DNA from: a virus
IMG/VR virus record: IMGVR_UViG_3300050821_002947
Span: 1 to 44,443 of that record
Reading direction: 5' to 3' (one strand)
DNA: 44,443 nucleotides
Shown: one piece after another, positions 21,384-29,790 of the stretch
Layout: every line of letters starts with the position of its first letter
Position numbering within the stretch: the first letter of the stretch is position 1
The notes under the pieces: generated by a model
The model's input: the letters and a program-made list of their open reading frames with translations, nothing else
The model's database searches: none
What the model was told of the DNA's origin: nothing
Program-made: the position numbers and the translations under genes

Positions 21384-22337
21384 ATGACAATGGTCCGTGG
21401 ACAGTTCGCACAACTCATGGCACCCGGTCTGCACGACGAGTTCCTTCACTGGATCGATTTGCTTCAACGTGATGAAGAATACTCTCATATCTTCCACGTT
21501 GAAACCTCGAAGATGGCTTACGAAGATGAAGTCGAGTTCGCCGGCTTGCCTCCGTTGGTGGAGAAGCCAGAAGGCGAAGCGATTTCCTACTCGGACGCTA
21601 TCCAAGGAGGCTCGAAGCGTTATCTTCACCTAACCTACGGTCTTGGGGTTCGGTGCAGCTTCGAGCTTTACGAGGATGACCAGTACAACGTCATCAACCA
21701 AGTGCCGAAAGCCCTTGCGCGCTCGGCTCACTTCGTGAAGGAGCAGCAAGCCTTCAACGTCTTTAACCTCGGCTTCGGTACGGTGACCACGACGGATGGT
21801 TTGTCTTTGTTCAATACGAGCCACCCGCTCCTCGGTGGACCGGCTGCAACGTCGGTGGCTCCTGGTATCGGTAATATCATTGCCACTCCGGGAACTTACC
21901 CGAACCGTCCTCTTGTTGACGTTGACCTTAGCTTCACCGCTATTCAGTTGATGGTCAACTTTTTCGAGCGCTTGCCGGACAGCCAAGGCTTGCCGATTAC
22001 TATCAAGCCTCGAACCGTCGTAATCCCACCAGAGCTCAAGTGGATTGCTCGTGAAATCCTTGGCTCCCCTCACAAGCCGTACACCGCAGACAATGAAATC
22101 AACGCTGTGCTTGCCGAAGATTTGCAGTACTTCGTTTGTCACTACCTCACCTCGCAGAGCGCGTGGTTCGTGCTTGCGGACAAGATGGCTCATCGCCTGA
22201 AGTTCTTTGTTCGCCATGAACTCGACGAGGACTTTGCGGATGACTTTGACACACGGTCGATCAAGCAGGTGAGCTTCATGCGCATCTCTGTCGGTGCGAC
22301 AGTTTGGGAGGGAACCTTCGGTTCGAACGGGCCGTAG
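21384..22337 (+). CDS. Major capsid protein
   Basis: A 317-residue protein, right size and place for an HK97-fold major capsid protein. Typical features: an N-terminal helix (QLMAPGLHDEFLHWIDLLQR), a middle region rich in beta strands (YLHLTYGLGVRCSFELYEDD), the SLFNTSHPLLGG loop and a C-terminal segment with RSIKQVSFMRISVGATVWEG. It resembles the Mu gpT-like capsid type, with a TIKPRTVVIPPELKWIAREI stretch. It follows the decoration-like gene by two bases, suggesting coupling; its own ribosome site is weak. Confidence 0.82.
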   Translation: MTMVRGQFAQLMAPGLHDEFLHWIDLLQRDEEYSHIFHVETSKMAYEDEVEFAGLPPLVEKPEGEAISYSDAIQGGSKRYLHLTYGLGVRCSFELYEDDQYNVINQVPKALARSAHFVKEQQAFNVFNLGFGTVTTTDGLSLFNTSHPLLGGPAATSVAPGIGNIIATPGTYPNRPLVDVDLSFTAIQLMVNFFERLPDSQGLPITIKPRTVVIPPELKWIAREILGSPHKPYTADNEINAVLAEDLQYFVCHYLTSQSAWFVLADKMAHRLKFFVRHELDEDFADDFDTRSIKQVSFMRISVGATVWEGTFGSNGP

Positions 22338-22369
22338 TTGAGGCTCGTAAAATCCAAAGGAAAGGACTA

Positions 22370-23389
22370 ATGAATATGAGAAAAAGACTCCTCCTTGCTG
22401 TTCTCGTTTTCTTCGGCTTAAACCACCTTGTTGACTGGGGTCCGTTCGACACCTTCGTGACCTTCGGTCAAGCAGGAACTTCGCAAAGCTTCACCATGAC
22501 GATTGCTACAGCGCCTCCGGCGGTTGTAGTCGGTAACGCTGTATCGACCTCAACGGCGACGGCGGCGTTTACCTCTACCACTGGTGGAGCGGTGGCGGCA
22601 GGAGCGTATCGTATTTGCGTTACGTTCTTCTCAGCCGCGAACACCGAGACACCGTGCTCGACAGACACCGCAGCGACGGCCGTCATTACGACAATCGGCT
22701 CGACCTCGACGGTTACGATTGCTCCTCCTGTCGCAGCGGGAGGCTTTGGTAGCGTAATCGGATGGCGTCCGTATGTCAGCGGCAACGCTGGCGCTTCAGG
22801 TGCTGAGACCCTTCAGACTATCAACGCAACGGTTTGCACGCTGAGTGCAAGCTCAACTCCAAGCTGTTCGTTGAACAGTCCGGCGGTGTTCACAGCTTCG
22901 ACCAACTTTACTGGAGGTTCGGGTGGTCCGGCGACCCCTGGAACGCTCCTTACCTATCCAACGTCGAACGCGGCGAACCTGTCGTTGTTTGGCAATGGTG
23001 CTTATCCGTCGTTTATTCTTAGCTGGACCCTGACAGGAACCGCTCCTTCAGCCTGTACGGTTCAGCTTCAAACCGGAGCGACAGTAGCCGCGCTTGCGAA
23101 CGTAGGTCAGTCCCTTACCTGCACCGCGACGGGGAGCTACGCTCTACCCTCGACGGCAAGGCCAAACTTCATCGCACCGAACATCACCGCTTTTACGGCT
23201 GGTGATACCACGACGTCGATGTCGTTTACCTTGACGGCGGTTCCTTATCTTCTCGTTTCTTATTGGGGACCGGCGGCTCCAACGAGTGCTTGTACGGCGT
23301 ACACAGGATTCTTCGTGGCCGCTGTCACTACTACCTCAACCATCTACACCTGCGCGGCAGGAACCTGGACAGCGGTGACGCTGCCGTGA
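22370..23389 (+). CDS. Exported Ala/Thr/Ser-rich beta protein
   Basis: A 339-residue protein beginning MNMRKRLLLAVLVFFGLNHL: a Sec-type signal peptide or anchor. The mature part is extremely rich in Ala, Thr, Ser and Gly, with beta-strand-like repeats (STATAAFTSTTGGAVAAGAY, TTSMSFTLTAVPYLLVSYWG). It could be a virion surface or fibre-like protein, but a signal peptide is not expected in a protein assembled in the cytoplasm. AAAGGAC lies close upstream; a longer reading would overlap the capsid gene. Function unknown. One of several signal-peptide proteins in the virion block. Confidence 0.65.
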   Translation: MNMRKRLLLAVLVFFGLNHLVDWGPFDTFVTFGQAGTSQSFTMTIATAPPAVVVGNAVSTSTATAAFTSTTGGAVAAGAYRICVTFFSAANTETPCSTDTAATAVITTIGSTSTVTIAPPVAAGGFGSVIGWRPYVSGNAGASGAETLQTINATVCTLSASSTPSCSLNSPAVFTASTNFTGGSGGPATPGTLLTYPTSNAANLSLFGNGAYPSFILSWTLTGTAPSACTVQLQTGATVAALANVGQSLTCTATGSYALPSTARPNFIAPNITAFTAGDTTTSMSFTLTAVPYLLVSYWGPAAPTSACTAYTGFFVAAVTTTSTIYTCAAGTWTAVTLP

Positions 23390-23568
23390 TGACGCAGGAA
23401 CAATTCGAGAAGATGCATTCGATTAAGATTATCGAGTTGGATGCATCTTCTCGTTTTTCCCACAAGGTTGAGTGTTCTTGCGGAGTGCAAGGCCATTTCT
23501 TTTCGAAAGAAGATGCTGATAGGTATGTTCAGCTTCATCTTCAAAGAAAGAGACTGTCACCACACTAA
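23389..23568 (+). CDS. Small Cys/His protein (59 aa)
   Basis: Begins MTQEQFEKMHSIKIIELDAS. It contains ECSCGVQGHF and a C-terminal YVQLHLQRK, making a possible C-x-C...H...H zinc site that resembles small zinc-finger proteins in phages. The ATG shares bases with the stop of the upstream gene (TGATG) and its stop shares a base with the next start (TAATG). Function unknown; a nucleic acid- or protein-binding accessory is possible. Confidence 0.6.
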   Translation: MTQEQFEKMHSIKIIELDASSRFSHKVECSCGVQGHFFSKEDADRYVQLHLQRKRLSPH

Positions 23569-23831
23569 TGCCTAACCAGTCACATTCAGGCATGCATGGA
23601 GATCCTTGGCACGTTTGCGACAGGTGTGGCCAGGACTACCGATGTTCGCAACTACGTCGACAGACAGGCTTGTCACGAGGCCTCCTTGTATGTCCGAAGT
23701 GTTTTGACGACCCAACTACGTTTTACCGTGATATCGTTATTCAAGACACCTTGGCCCAATCAGCCGACTTGGAAATGCAAGTAGCTGACATCTTGAAGGA
23801 ACCGATTGCGGACGATTCACCTCAGTTTTAA
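23568..23831 (+). CDS. Zinc-ribbon phage protein (87 aa)
   Basis: Contains HVCDRCGQDYRCSQLRRQTG and LLVCPKCFDDP: a C-x2-C...C-x2-C zinc ribbon typical of a small conserved phage protein found among structural genes. Its function is not established; it may serve as an assembly or binding factor. The ATG shares a base with the previous stop. A structured segment follows at 23833-23899. Confidence 0.7.
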   Translation: MPNQSHSGMHGDPWHVCDRCGQDYRCSQLRRQTGLSRGLLVCPKCFDDPTTFYRDIVIQDTLAQSADLEMQVADILKEPIADDSPQF

Positions 23832-23832
23832 T

Positions 23833-23899
23833 GGTGCCCTGTCTCCTTTGCTGAGCTTGGGGACAAAGCGATGTAGAGGGCCTCGATAAACAGGGCACC
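23833..23899 (+). ncRNA. Structured intergenic hairpin
   Basis: A perfect 10-bp inverted repeat GGTGCCCTGT/ACAGGGCACC closes a 67-base segment with an inner CTTTG/CAAAG stem. It begins just after the zinc-ribbon stop and is followed by TTCGGTTTTAGG, a weak T-rich tail. It may be a partial terminator or an RNA processing element between virion genes. Confidence 0.5.
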
Positions 23900-23952
23900 T
23901 TCGGTTTTAGGCTACTAGTCGCTGCCAAACAGCGCGACCTTTAGGAGGGTCA

Positions 23953-24621
23953 ATGCCACACACAGAATCAAGATACATGCAGAGTTTGGGATTCAATGAC
24001 GCTCGTCTCTTTGCTGGTCCTGGAGATGCGATTGCCGTAGGCTCGACGGCTGCTCCGGTGATTACAAGAAATGCCGTTGGTGATTGGTCGCTTACGAGAA
24101 CGTCGGCTGGAGCCGAGACGCTTAATATAGCGGTCAATGTTACACAGCAGATTCTTCGTCGTACAGGGTTCTTCGAGGATTTGCAGGAACAATTCGGCGG
24201 TGCTGGTATTTCTGCTTCGGCTGCGCCGCAAGGACGTCCCGATACTATCGGAGCGATGAGCACTGGTCAATGGATTACGCCACGAACAGCCTTCAAACTT
24301 AAAGGATTTAAGCTCCTTTCGGTTGATGCTGTCTATCGCGTGACCGTTGCTAACCTCACGACGAACACTTTGCGAGTCGACCAAACTCTGATGGTAAACA
24401 ACGTCGCGCCGGCGGTGACGGCTGTATTGGCTGCGACCGGTATCCCGACGGTTGTACAGGCGAACCCTTACGTAACGAACGTTCCTTTGCCGGCCGCTCA
24501 GCAAATTTACCGAATCTCTCCTGACCAGGAGCTCTGGATTGAAATGACGGTCGCGATTCCGAACACGTCGAAGCTTGACTTCTATGGGTTCGATATGCTT
24601 GTTGAGTTTAATTTCAACTAG
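23953..24621 (+). CDS. Virion-block structural protein (222 aa)
   Basis: Beta-rich protein without cysteines or a signal peptide, beginning MPHTESRYMQSLGFNDARLF. The regular alternation of hydrophobic and polar residues (VYRVTVANLTTNTLRVDQTL, QELWIEMTVAIPNTSKLDFY) suggests a jelly-roll or similar virion domain. AGGAGG lies 6 bases upstream of the ATG. By place it could be a head or neck component; no family recognised. Confidence 0.65.
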   Translation: MPHTESRYMQSLGFNDARLFAGPGDAIAVGSTAAPVITRNAVGDWSLTRTSAGAETLNIAVNVTQQILRRTGFFEDLQEQFGGAGISASAAPQGRPDTIGAMSTGQWITPRTAFKLKGFKLLSVDAVYRVTVANLTTNTLRVDQTLMVNNVAPAVTAVLAATGIPTVVQANPYVTNVPLPAAQQIYRISPDQELWIEMTVAIPNTSKLDFYGFDMLVEFNFN

Positions 24622-24631
24622 GGGAGTCGTG

Positions 24632-24844
24632 ATGCATTGGGACTTTACAATCAGCTTCGGCAATATTCTTACAATGATCACGTTCGTTTTTTTCTTGATA
24701 GGACTGAACTACAAGGTTCAGAAATGGCTCGACCATTTTTCGATCGAGCATGAAATCCTCATTCGTGATTATTGCGAGCGACATGACCTGAAAGTCACGG
24801 ACCTTCCGACGAGGTTCAGAGCGAGGATTATAAATGGCGAATGA
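24632..24844 (+). CDS. Single-span membrane protein (70 aa)
   Basis: Begins MHWDFTISFGNILTMITFVF. It has one membrane helix (ILTMITFVFFLIGLNYKVQ, about residues 12-30) and a charged cytoplasmic tail (HEILIRDYCERHDLKVTDL). AGGGGAG precedes the ATG; a GTG three bases earlier is possible. It overlaps the next gene by 11 bases. It could be a small holin or membrane accessory close to the M15 peptidase (25137). Confidence 0.6.
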   Translation: MHWDFTISFGNILTMITFVFFLIGLNYKVQKWLDHFSIEHEILIRDYCERHDLKVTDLPTRFRARIINGE

Positions 24845-25130
24845 TATTAGCTCACGTACTTGGTTTATCGACACTCCTGGAGCCTTGGTTATCTACCCTT
24901 ACCAAGTCTACATCAAATTCATCGAAGTTGTTGGCGGAGCCGCAGCCGGAGCGCAAGGAGCGGTAATGGCTGATATCCGCGACCGAAACAACAAATCGAT
25001 CGTCTTGTCGCTCTTTCAGACAGTACTCGCCGGCGAAATACAGACTTACAACCTGGAGAACTGGTTCGAGGGTCTTATCGTTGCAACACTCGGAGCCGGC
25101 CCGACAACTCTTCGGGTCCATGTGAAGTGA
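24834..25130 (+). CDS. Structural-type hypothetical protein (98 aa)
   Basis: Begins MANDISSRTWFIDTPGALVI. Mostly beta strands (KSIVLSLFQTVLAGEIQTYN, GLIVATLGAGPTTLRVHV), Gly/Ala-rich, no signal peptide. Its fold impression is like small phage virion proteins with repeated strands. It starts within the end of the membrane-protein gene and is followed after 6 bases by the M15 peptidase. The specific role is unknown. Confidence 0.6.
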   Translation: MANDISSRTWFIDTPGALVIYPYQVYIKFIEVVGGAAAGAQGAVMADIRDRNNKSIVLSLFQTVLAGEIQTYNLENWFEGLIVATLGAGPTTLRVHVK

Positions 25131-25136
25131 GGTTCT

Positions 25137-25511
25137 ATGGGAGTTGTTCGAGTTAAAGACGGTGTTCAGTTTACGAAGATAGCTCCGGGGGGCTTTCGAA
25201 TCCTCTCGACTATCGACATTTGTGCGGCTTCGCTCCCTCATGACCTTACAATTACGTCCGCGTGTGATGGAGAACATAGCGGTCCGAACGACCCTCATCA
25301 TCGAGGTGAGGCTTTTGATGTTCGTACGCACGACCTTGACCCTGATAGGAAAGACCTTATTCTTAAAAGTATTCAGGGAAACCTCGGGACTGGCTTTTAT
25401 GCTTTTCTCGAAGACCATGGAATGGACAACGAGCATTTTCACATTCAGGTAAGGAAGGGTACTGAGTATCCTCCTCAGATTCTGACGGACCCGGAGTTGT
25501 CAACAACGTGA
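25137..25511 (+). CDS. M15-family peptidase (endolysin candidate)
   Basis: A 124-residue metallopeptidase of the M15 D-Ala-D-Ala/L-Ala-D-Glu type. Zinc ligands are readable: H54-x-x-G-x-A-x-D61 (HHRGEAFDVR) and the HxH-like pair H100-F-H102 (EHFHIQV). Such enzymes cut peptidoglycan cross-bridges or stems and are a common phage endolysin. There is no signal peptide, so release would depend on the holin. It overlaps the ATP-grasp/HAD gene by 4 bases and is separate from the holin-like and lipoprotein genes at 16.5-17.3 kb. Confidence 0.85.
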   Translation: MGVVRVKDGVQFTKIAPGGFRILSTIDICAASLPHDLTITSACDGEHSGPNDPHHRGEAFDVRTHDLDPDRKDLILKSIQGNLGTGFYAFLEDHGMDNEHFHIQVRKGTEYPPQILTDPELSTT

Positions 25512-27091
25512 GTCGATTCTTAATACTCTCTGATGCAGGTGATGGTGTCGGACTCGCTTTGCGGTTGAAGCTTGAAGGCCACGACGCTAAGATTAAGATA
25601 TTCGACCACATGCACAACACTCAGGGAAAAGGACTTGTCGATTACTCGGAAGAGTATCAAATGGGCCAAATCGTCATCGCAGATTGCACCGGCTTCGGGG
25701 AAGTACTTGACTCCTTCCGCGATGCTGGCATTCCAGTCTTTGGTGGAGGCTCATTTGCCGACAAGCTAGAGGCAGACCGAAAGTTTGCCGAGGAGGTGAT
25801 GCGGAAAGCAGGAATAGAGACTCCCAAATCTGTGTCAGTTACTACCTGGAAAGACGCCGCGAAGCAGGCTGAACGGCTCGCGGAAAACACTGGGAAGGTG
25901 GTTCTGAAACCTGAAGGCGACCTTAGCGGCGTCATTCCTTCGTATGTAGCGTCGGATGTTGAGGATGCTCATACGATGTTACAGCAGATGGAGAAGGAGC
26001 ATGGTGCTGGAGATGTTGAGCTTACCGTCCAAGAGTTTGTCGAAGGAACCGCCGTGTCAACCGAGGGTTGGTTCAACGGCGAAGATTGGGTCGAAGGGAT
26101 GTTCAACCACACGATTGAGCGAAAGCAATTCCTCAACGGTGACCTTGGCCCCTCAGGAGGCTGTACCGGCAACGTCGTATGGCTTGTTGAGTCTAACGAC
26201 CCTCTAGTGAAGCAAACGTTACTTTTGTTAACAGAAGCCTTGCGTGCGCGCCGATATGTTGGTCCAATCGACGTTAACTGCGTTGTCAACAAAGGAGGTG
26301 TCTATGGCCTGGAGTTTACCCCCCGCTTCGGGTATGATGCGTTTCCTACTCTACTGCATTCTCTTTGTGATTGGGAGTTTGGTGTTTTTATCGCTGATTT
26401 GGCTTGTGGCTCTAGCAATAGCGCTCGCCTTATGGAAGGTTTTGGGGCAGGGGTTAGGCTGAGTATTCCGCCGTGGCCTAACGAAAAGTACCACAACGAG
26501 GACTGTGTCAAGCTTCAAGGTTTCGATGAAGATGCTCGTGAGTACTTTTATCCTTATGGAGTTCAGCTTGCCGAGGACGAGCTAACGAGCTCGCACGGAG
26601 TCGGTATTCTTGGAGTTATGAATTACGAAGGACGAAGTATCGGTCAAGCATTCGCTTGTGTGTATCACCAAATATCGAAACTGAAGATACCAAACCTTCA
26701 GTACCGAACCGACATGACCGAGCAATGCTTGAAGGATTACAGAGAGCTTCAGCACATTTTGACAGGTGACGAAGGTGAGTGGATTGGAGTCGACCTTGAC
26801 GGAACGCTCGCGAAGTATGGTGGTTGGAGCGAAGAAATTGGAGAACCCATTCCTCTAATGGTTCAGCGAGTAAAGCGTTGGATTCGCGATGGCAAGGAAG
26901 TCCGTATTTTAACGGCGAGGGGTTCGGTGGAAGGTTCGGAGAAGTATGTTCAGCTTATGAAGGTCTACGACTGGGTCGAGGCTTTCATCGGTGAGCCTCT
27001 CGAAGTTACGGCTCAGAAGGACCCGTTGATGCTTAAGCTCTACGACGACAGAGTCGTACAGGTTGAGGCTAATCAAGGAGTGCTCGTTTAA
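25508..27091 (+). CDS. ATP-grasp (PurD-like) and HAD fusion enzyme
   Basis: A 527-residue two-domain protein. The N-terminal about 400 residues look like PurD (phosphoribosylamine-glycine ligase) and other ATP-grasp carboxylate-amine ligases: a pre-ATP fold (SRFLILSDAGDGVGLALRLK), a nucleotide-binding region with VVLKPEGDLSG and a metal region ending in LEFTPRFG. The last about 100 residues are a HAD-type phosphatase domain: GVDLDGTLA (D429-x-D431), LTAR and DPLMLKLYDD. Joining ligase and HAD in one phage protein is unusual. It sits between a peptidase and tail genes. The reaction and substrate are unknown; amino acid or peptide ligation is the class expectation. Confidence 0.8.
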   Translation: MSRFLILSDAGDGVGLALRLKLEGHDAKIKIFDHMHNTQGKGLVDYSEEYQMGQIVIADCTGFGEVLDSFRDAGIPVFGGGSFADKLEADRKFAEEVMRKAGIETPKSVSVTTWKDAAKQAERLAENTGKVVLKPEGDLSGVIPSYVASDVEDAHTMLQQMEKEHGAGDVELTVQEFVEGTAVSTEGWFNGEDWVEGMFNHTIERKQFLNGDLGPSGGCTGNVVWLVESNDPLVKQTLLLLTEALRARRYVGPIDVNCVVNKGGVYGLEFTPRFGYDAFPTLLHSLCDWEFGVFIADLACGSSNSARLMEGFGAGVRLSIPPWPNEKYHNEDCVKLQGFDEDAREYFYPYGVQLAEDELTSSHGVGILGVMNYEGRSIGQAFACVYHQISKLKIPNLQYRTDMTEQCLKDYRELQHILTGDEGEWIGVDLDGTLAKYGGWSEEIGEPIPLMVQRVKRWIRDGKEVRILTARGSVEGSEKYVQLMKVYDWVEAFIGEPLEVTAQKDPLMLKLYDDRVVQVEANQGVLV

Positions 27092-27681
27092 TGCCTTTTC
27101 CTCCGGTATTTACAAACATCTGGGACATAACGTTCCCTCCCGACACTCAGCTCGCTAACCTGCTTGGACAGGATTTGAGGCAGCTTCGTGTCGACGTTAT
27201 GCAGCGGATGTCGTTGCTAAGCGGAACGCTCGGAAATCGTCCGACACCGGAGATTCTTAACGCAACTTGGGGCGGAGCTGGGTTTGGTCTCACTTACTAC
27301 GCAACGGACACAAATCAGCTCTTTCAGTGGAATGGGGGAGCATGGGTTCAGCTTGTCGCTGGCTTACCGACGATAGGTGGTGTTTTCATCGGACCTGTCG
27401 CTGCTCAGACGATTGTTATATGGCAAGCTCCTTTTGCGTGTACGGTAACGAATGTAAAAGGCTTTCGTAGCGGAGGTACTGGAGCTACAGTGAACGCTCA
27501 GAAGAACGGAGCGTTGAACCACCTCGCAGCTGATTTGAGCCTCGTTGCGAATAACACTTGGACGGACGGCGGGGCTGTTCAGAACACGGCCTATGCAATC
27601 GGAGATTATCTTAGCTTGATGCTTACGGGGGAGACAGGAAGTCCTTCTCAAGTAAACGTTCAAGTGAACTTTACACGCTGA
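27091..27681 (+). CDS. Tail structural protein (196 aa)
   Basis: The N-terminal half has NIWDITFPPDTQLANLLGQD and a helix; the C-terminal half is beta-rich with ACTVTNVKGFRSGGTGATVN, like a phage fibre or appendage tip domain, including WDGGAW-like turns (QWNGGAWVQLVAG). No signal peptide. It starts on the last base of the ATP-grasp gene's stop (TAATG), so it is tightly coupled. It may be a tail appendage or adaptor; the exact role is unknown. Confidence 0.6.
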   Translation: MPFPPVFTNIWDITFPPDTQLANLLGQDLRQLRVDVMQRMSLLSGTLGNRPTPEILNATWGGAGFGLTYYATDTNQLFQWNGGAWVQLVAGLPTIGGVFIGPVAAQTIVIWQAPFACTVTNVKGFRSGGTGATVNAQKNGALNHLAADLSLVANNTWTDGGAVQNTAYAIGDYLSLMLTGETGSPSQVNVQVNFTR

Positions 27682-28205
27682 TGCCAAACATAACACAAGG
27701 ACCGTTTCCCGCGTCAGTCGCAAGTGGCTGGCTGAATTCGAATAGGATATTCGTCCAGGATGGAAGCTACGCTACCTTCCCTCTTACTCACGGTCAGACA
27801 TCCAACGCTCTTATCGCTACTGGATTCGGATTCAACATACCGCTCTTCGCGACGATTTTAGGGATTTTGGCTGTTGTGGTTAGAGGAGATATTGGAGGAA
27901 CTCTATCCCTCAATAACGCTTTGGCTCAGTTGTTAAAGGCTGGAGTTGGTGTAGGCAGCAACAAAGACGGTCCGGTCGGCTCAGCTTGGGGAGTGCCCCC
28001 CGAGACAGTTAGCTACGGTTCTTCAGGTGATTTATGGGGAACTGGATGGCTCCCGGCTGATATAAACAACGCCGGGTTCGGTTTTCAGCTTCAAGTGAAA
28101 GATACAGACCCATCCGCGAGCGACACAGCCGGCGTAGATTTTGTTAGTTTGAGTGTTACTTACTCGATAAACACTTCGTTTTTCGGAGTTGTAAACACGG
28201 AGTAA
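27681..28205 (+). CDS. Tail structural protein (174 aa)
   Basis: Beta-rich protein, beginning MPNITQGPFPASVASGWLNS. Strand-rich repeats (FGFNIPLFATILGILAVVVR, VDFVSLSVTYSINTSFF) and high Gly/Asn suggest a virion appendage. The ATG shares a base with the previous stop and the next gene follows after one base. Cluster position makes it tail-related; no family recognised. Confidence 0.6.
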   Translation: MPNITQGPFPASVASGWLNSNRIFVQDGSYATFPLTHGQTSNALIATGFGFNIPLFATILGILAVVVRGDIGGTLSLNNALAQLLKAGVGVGSNKDGPVGSAWGVPPETVSYGSSGDLWGTGWLPADINNAGFGFQLQVKDTDPSASDTAGVDFVSLSVTYSINTSFFGVVNTE

Positions 28206-28206
28206 A

Positions 28207-29790
28207 ATGCCTCAGCTTCAAGACAGAAACCAAGTACGCTCTGAGGAGCAATACGAAGCCTCTTTAACCGGGCCGTTCGGAGGGACGCAGTCTGAGCTTC
28301 CTTTGACGGAGATAGAGTCTTTTGGCTTTGCTGACGTTAAGAACTTTATCTTCCGAAAAGGAGCTGCCTATGTTCGTCCTGGATGGACGGCGTTGCCTGC
28401 TTTCCCTGCTCCTGCGAATGAGCCTATTATGGCTATCGCCGATTTCTATAACATACTCGGTGCTCATATTCAGTGTGTTATCACACCGACAAGATTGCTT
28501 CAGTTTGTAAACGGGAATTGGACTGTTATTACTGGTCCGGCTTTCAGCGGGAATGCGAATCAAATTTTTTCTTGGGATGTTTTGAATTACCTCCTTTGCT
28601 TCTCGCAAGGTGTTGACAAACTTTTTACGTGGGATGGTATCGCTCCGACGTACAATCAAGTCGCCACGGCGCAGCCTTTTAAGTACATAGCTGAGGTTGG
28701 TCTACATCTTATTGGAGTGAATCCGGCTTTCCCGAACCGTTATTACTGGTCAGGAATTGGTGACCCAACCGACTGGACGAGCTTTAGCTCTGGTCTTAAC
28801 GATATAGTGAACAACCTTGGTCCTATTAACGGAGTGATAAAGCTAGGACAGTATGGCGCGGGAGTTCACCAAAACGGATTCATGCAGATTATTCCTACAG
28901 GAATAGGTCTTGCTCCCTTCAGTTTTGTTCCTATTATCAACGCGACGCAAGGAGCTATTGCCCCCTATAGTATTGACCATTTCGACGACAATGGTCGTGA
29001 GATGGAGGTTCATCTTGGTGTTGATAATGTTTACGCTTTTGACGGCTCGTCGATGCAAACAATCGGTGATATGCCAATCGACCAACGTCGTAGGCTTGGC
29101 GCTCGTTCTAGAATTCTCACCGACGTAATGTCGGTTAATCCTCAAAAGATTTTCGGCTTTCCTACCTACTCAATAAACGGACAGCCTTTTCGAGCCTACT
29201 GGCTTGTGATTCCAAACGTATCGGTGTGGGTTTACAACTTCGACGAAGGTAATTGGGCTCAGCTTACCTTCAATAAAACAATAGTGACGGTTGGAAACTT
29301 CTTCAAGAATCAAGCAATTCGTATTATTGACCTTGTCGGAACAATCCAAGCCCAAACTTGGACACCAGCTACTCTTCAGCAAAACAACCCCTTCGAGGGC
29401 TTTTTGCTTGGCTTTAGCGACGGTACTGCGGGCTATATGGATTTCTCGAACTACTCCGAGATACCCGCAAGCTTAACCTCAGGAAAGCTTATCTTCGGAG
29501 ATCGCAGGCACGAGCATCAAGTTAAGAAATTTCGTTTGTCTTTTATCGACCTCGGCCCGACGACATTTACTATTACGTTGTCGAATCAGCAGAACCAATC
29601 GAAGTCCTTTGCGTTTACGATCGGTTCAGGGAGTGGTGACGTGTTGAGCTACATCCAGGAATTCAACATGACTGGACTTCGGTTTCAGTACGTGGTGTCT
29701 GTACCGGCGTTGACGGCTACGGCTATTGTTGAGTTGTGCCCAATCTGGGATGTCGGTGGAGAACAACGTGGTGGATTGGTGGCAAATTGA
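28207..29790 (+). CDS. Tail hub protein, P22 gp10-like
   Basis: A 527-residue protein of the size and style of podovirus tail stabilisation or hub proteins (P22 gp10-like), which join the portal-connector ring to the tail needle and spikes. Typical are VKNFIFRKGAAYVRPGWTAL near the N-terminus and repeated beta-propeller-like blades with aromatic turns (FSWDVLNYLLCF, RYYWSGIGDPTDWTSF). The C-terminal third has RHEHQVKKFRLSFIDLGPTT followed by a beta domain. The next gene overlaps by a TTGA. The gp10 call rests on length and pattern. Confidence 0.65.
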   Translation: MPQLQDRNQVRSEEQYEASLTGPFGGTQSELPLTEIESFGFADVKNFIFRKGAAYVRPGWTALPAFPAPANEPIMAIADFYNILGAHIQCVITPTRLLQFVNGNWTVITGPAFSGNANQIFSWDVLNYLLCFSQGVDKLFTWDGIAPTYNQVATAQPFKYIAEVGLHLIGVNPAFPNRYYWSGIGDPTDWTSFSSGLNDIVNNLGPINGVIKLGQYGAGVHQNGFMQIIPTGIGLAPFSFVPIINATQGAIAPYSIDHFDDNGREMEVHLGVDNVYAFDGSSMQTIGDMPIDQRRRLGARSRILTDVMSVNPQKIFGFPTYSINGQPFRAYWLVIPNVSVWVYNFDEGNWAQLTFNKTIVTVGNFFKNQAIRIIDLVGTIQAQTWTPATLQQNNPFEGFLLGFSDGTAGYMDFSNYSEIPASLTSGKLIFGDRRHEHQVKKFRLSFIDLGPTTFTITLSNQQNQSKSFAFTIGSGSGDVLSYIQEFNMTGLRFQYVVSVPALTATAIVELCPIWDVGGEQRGGLVAN

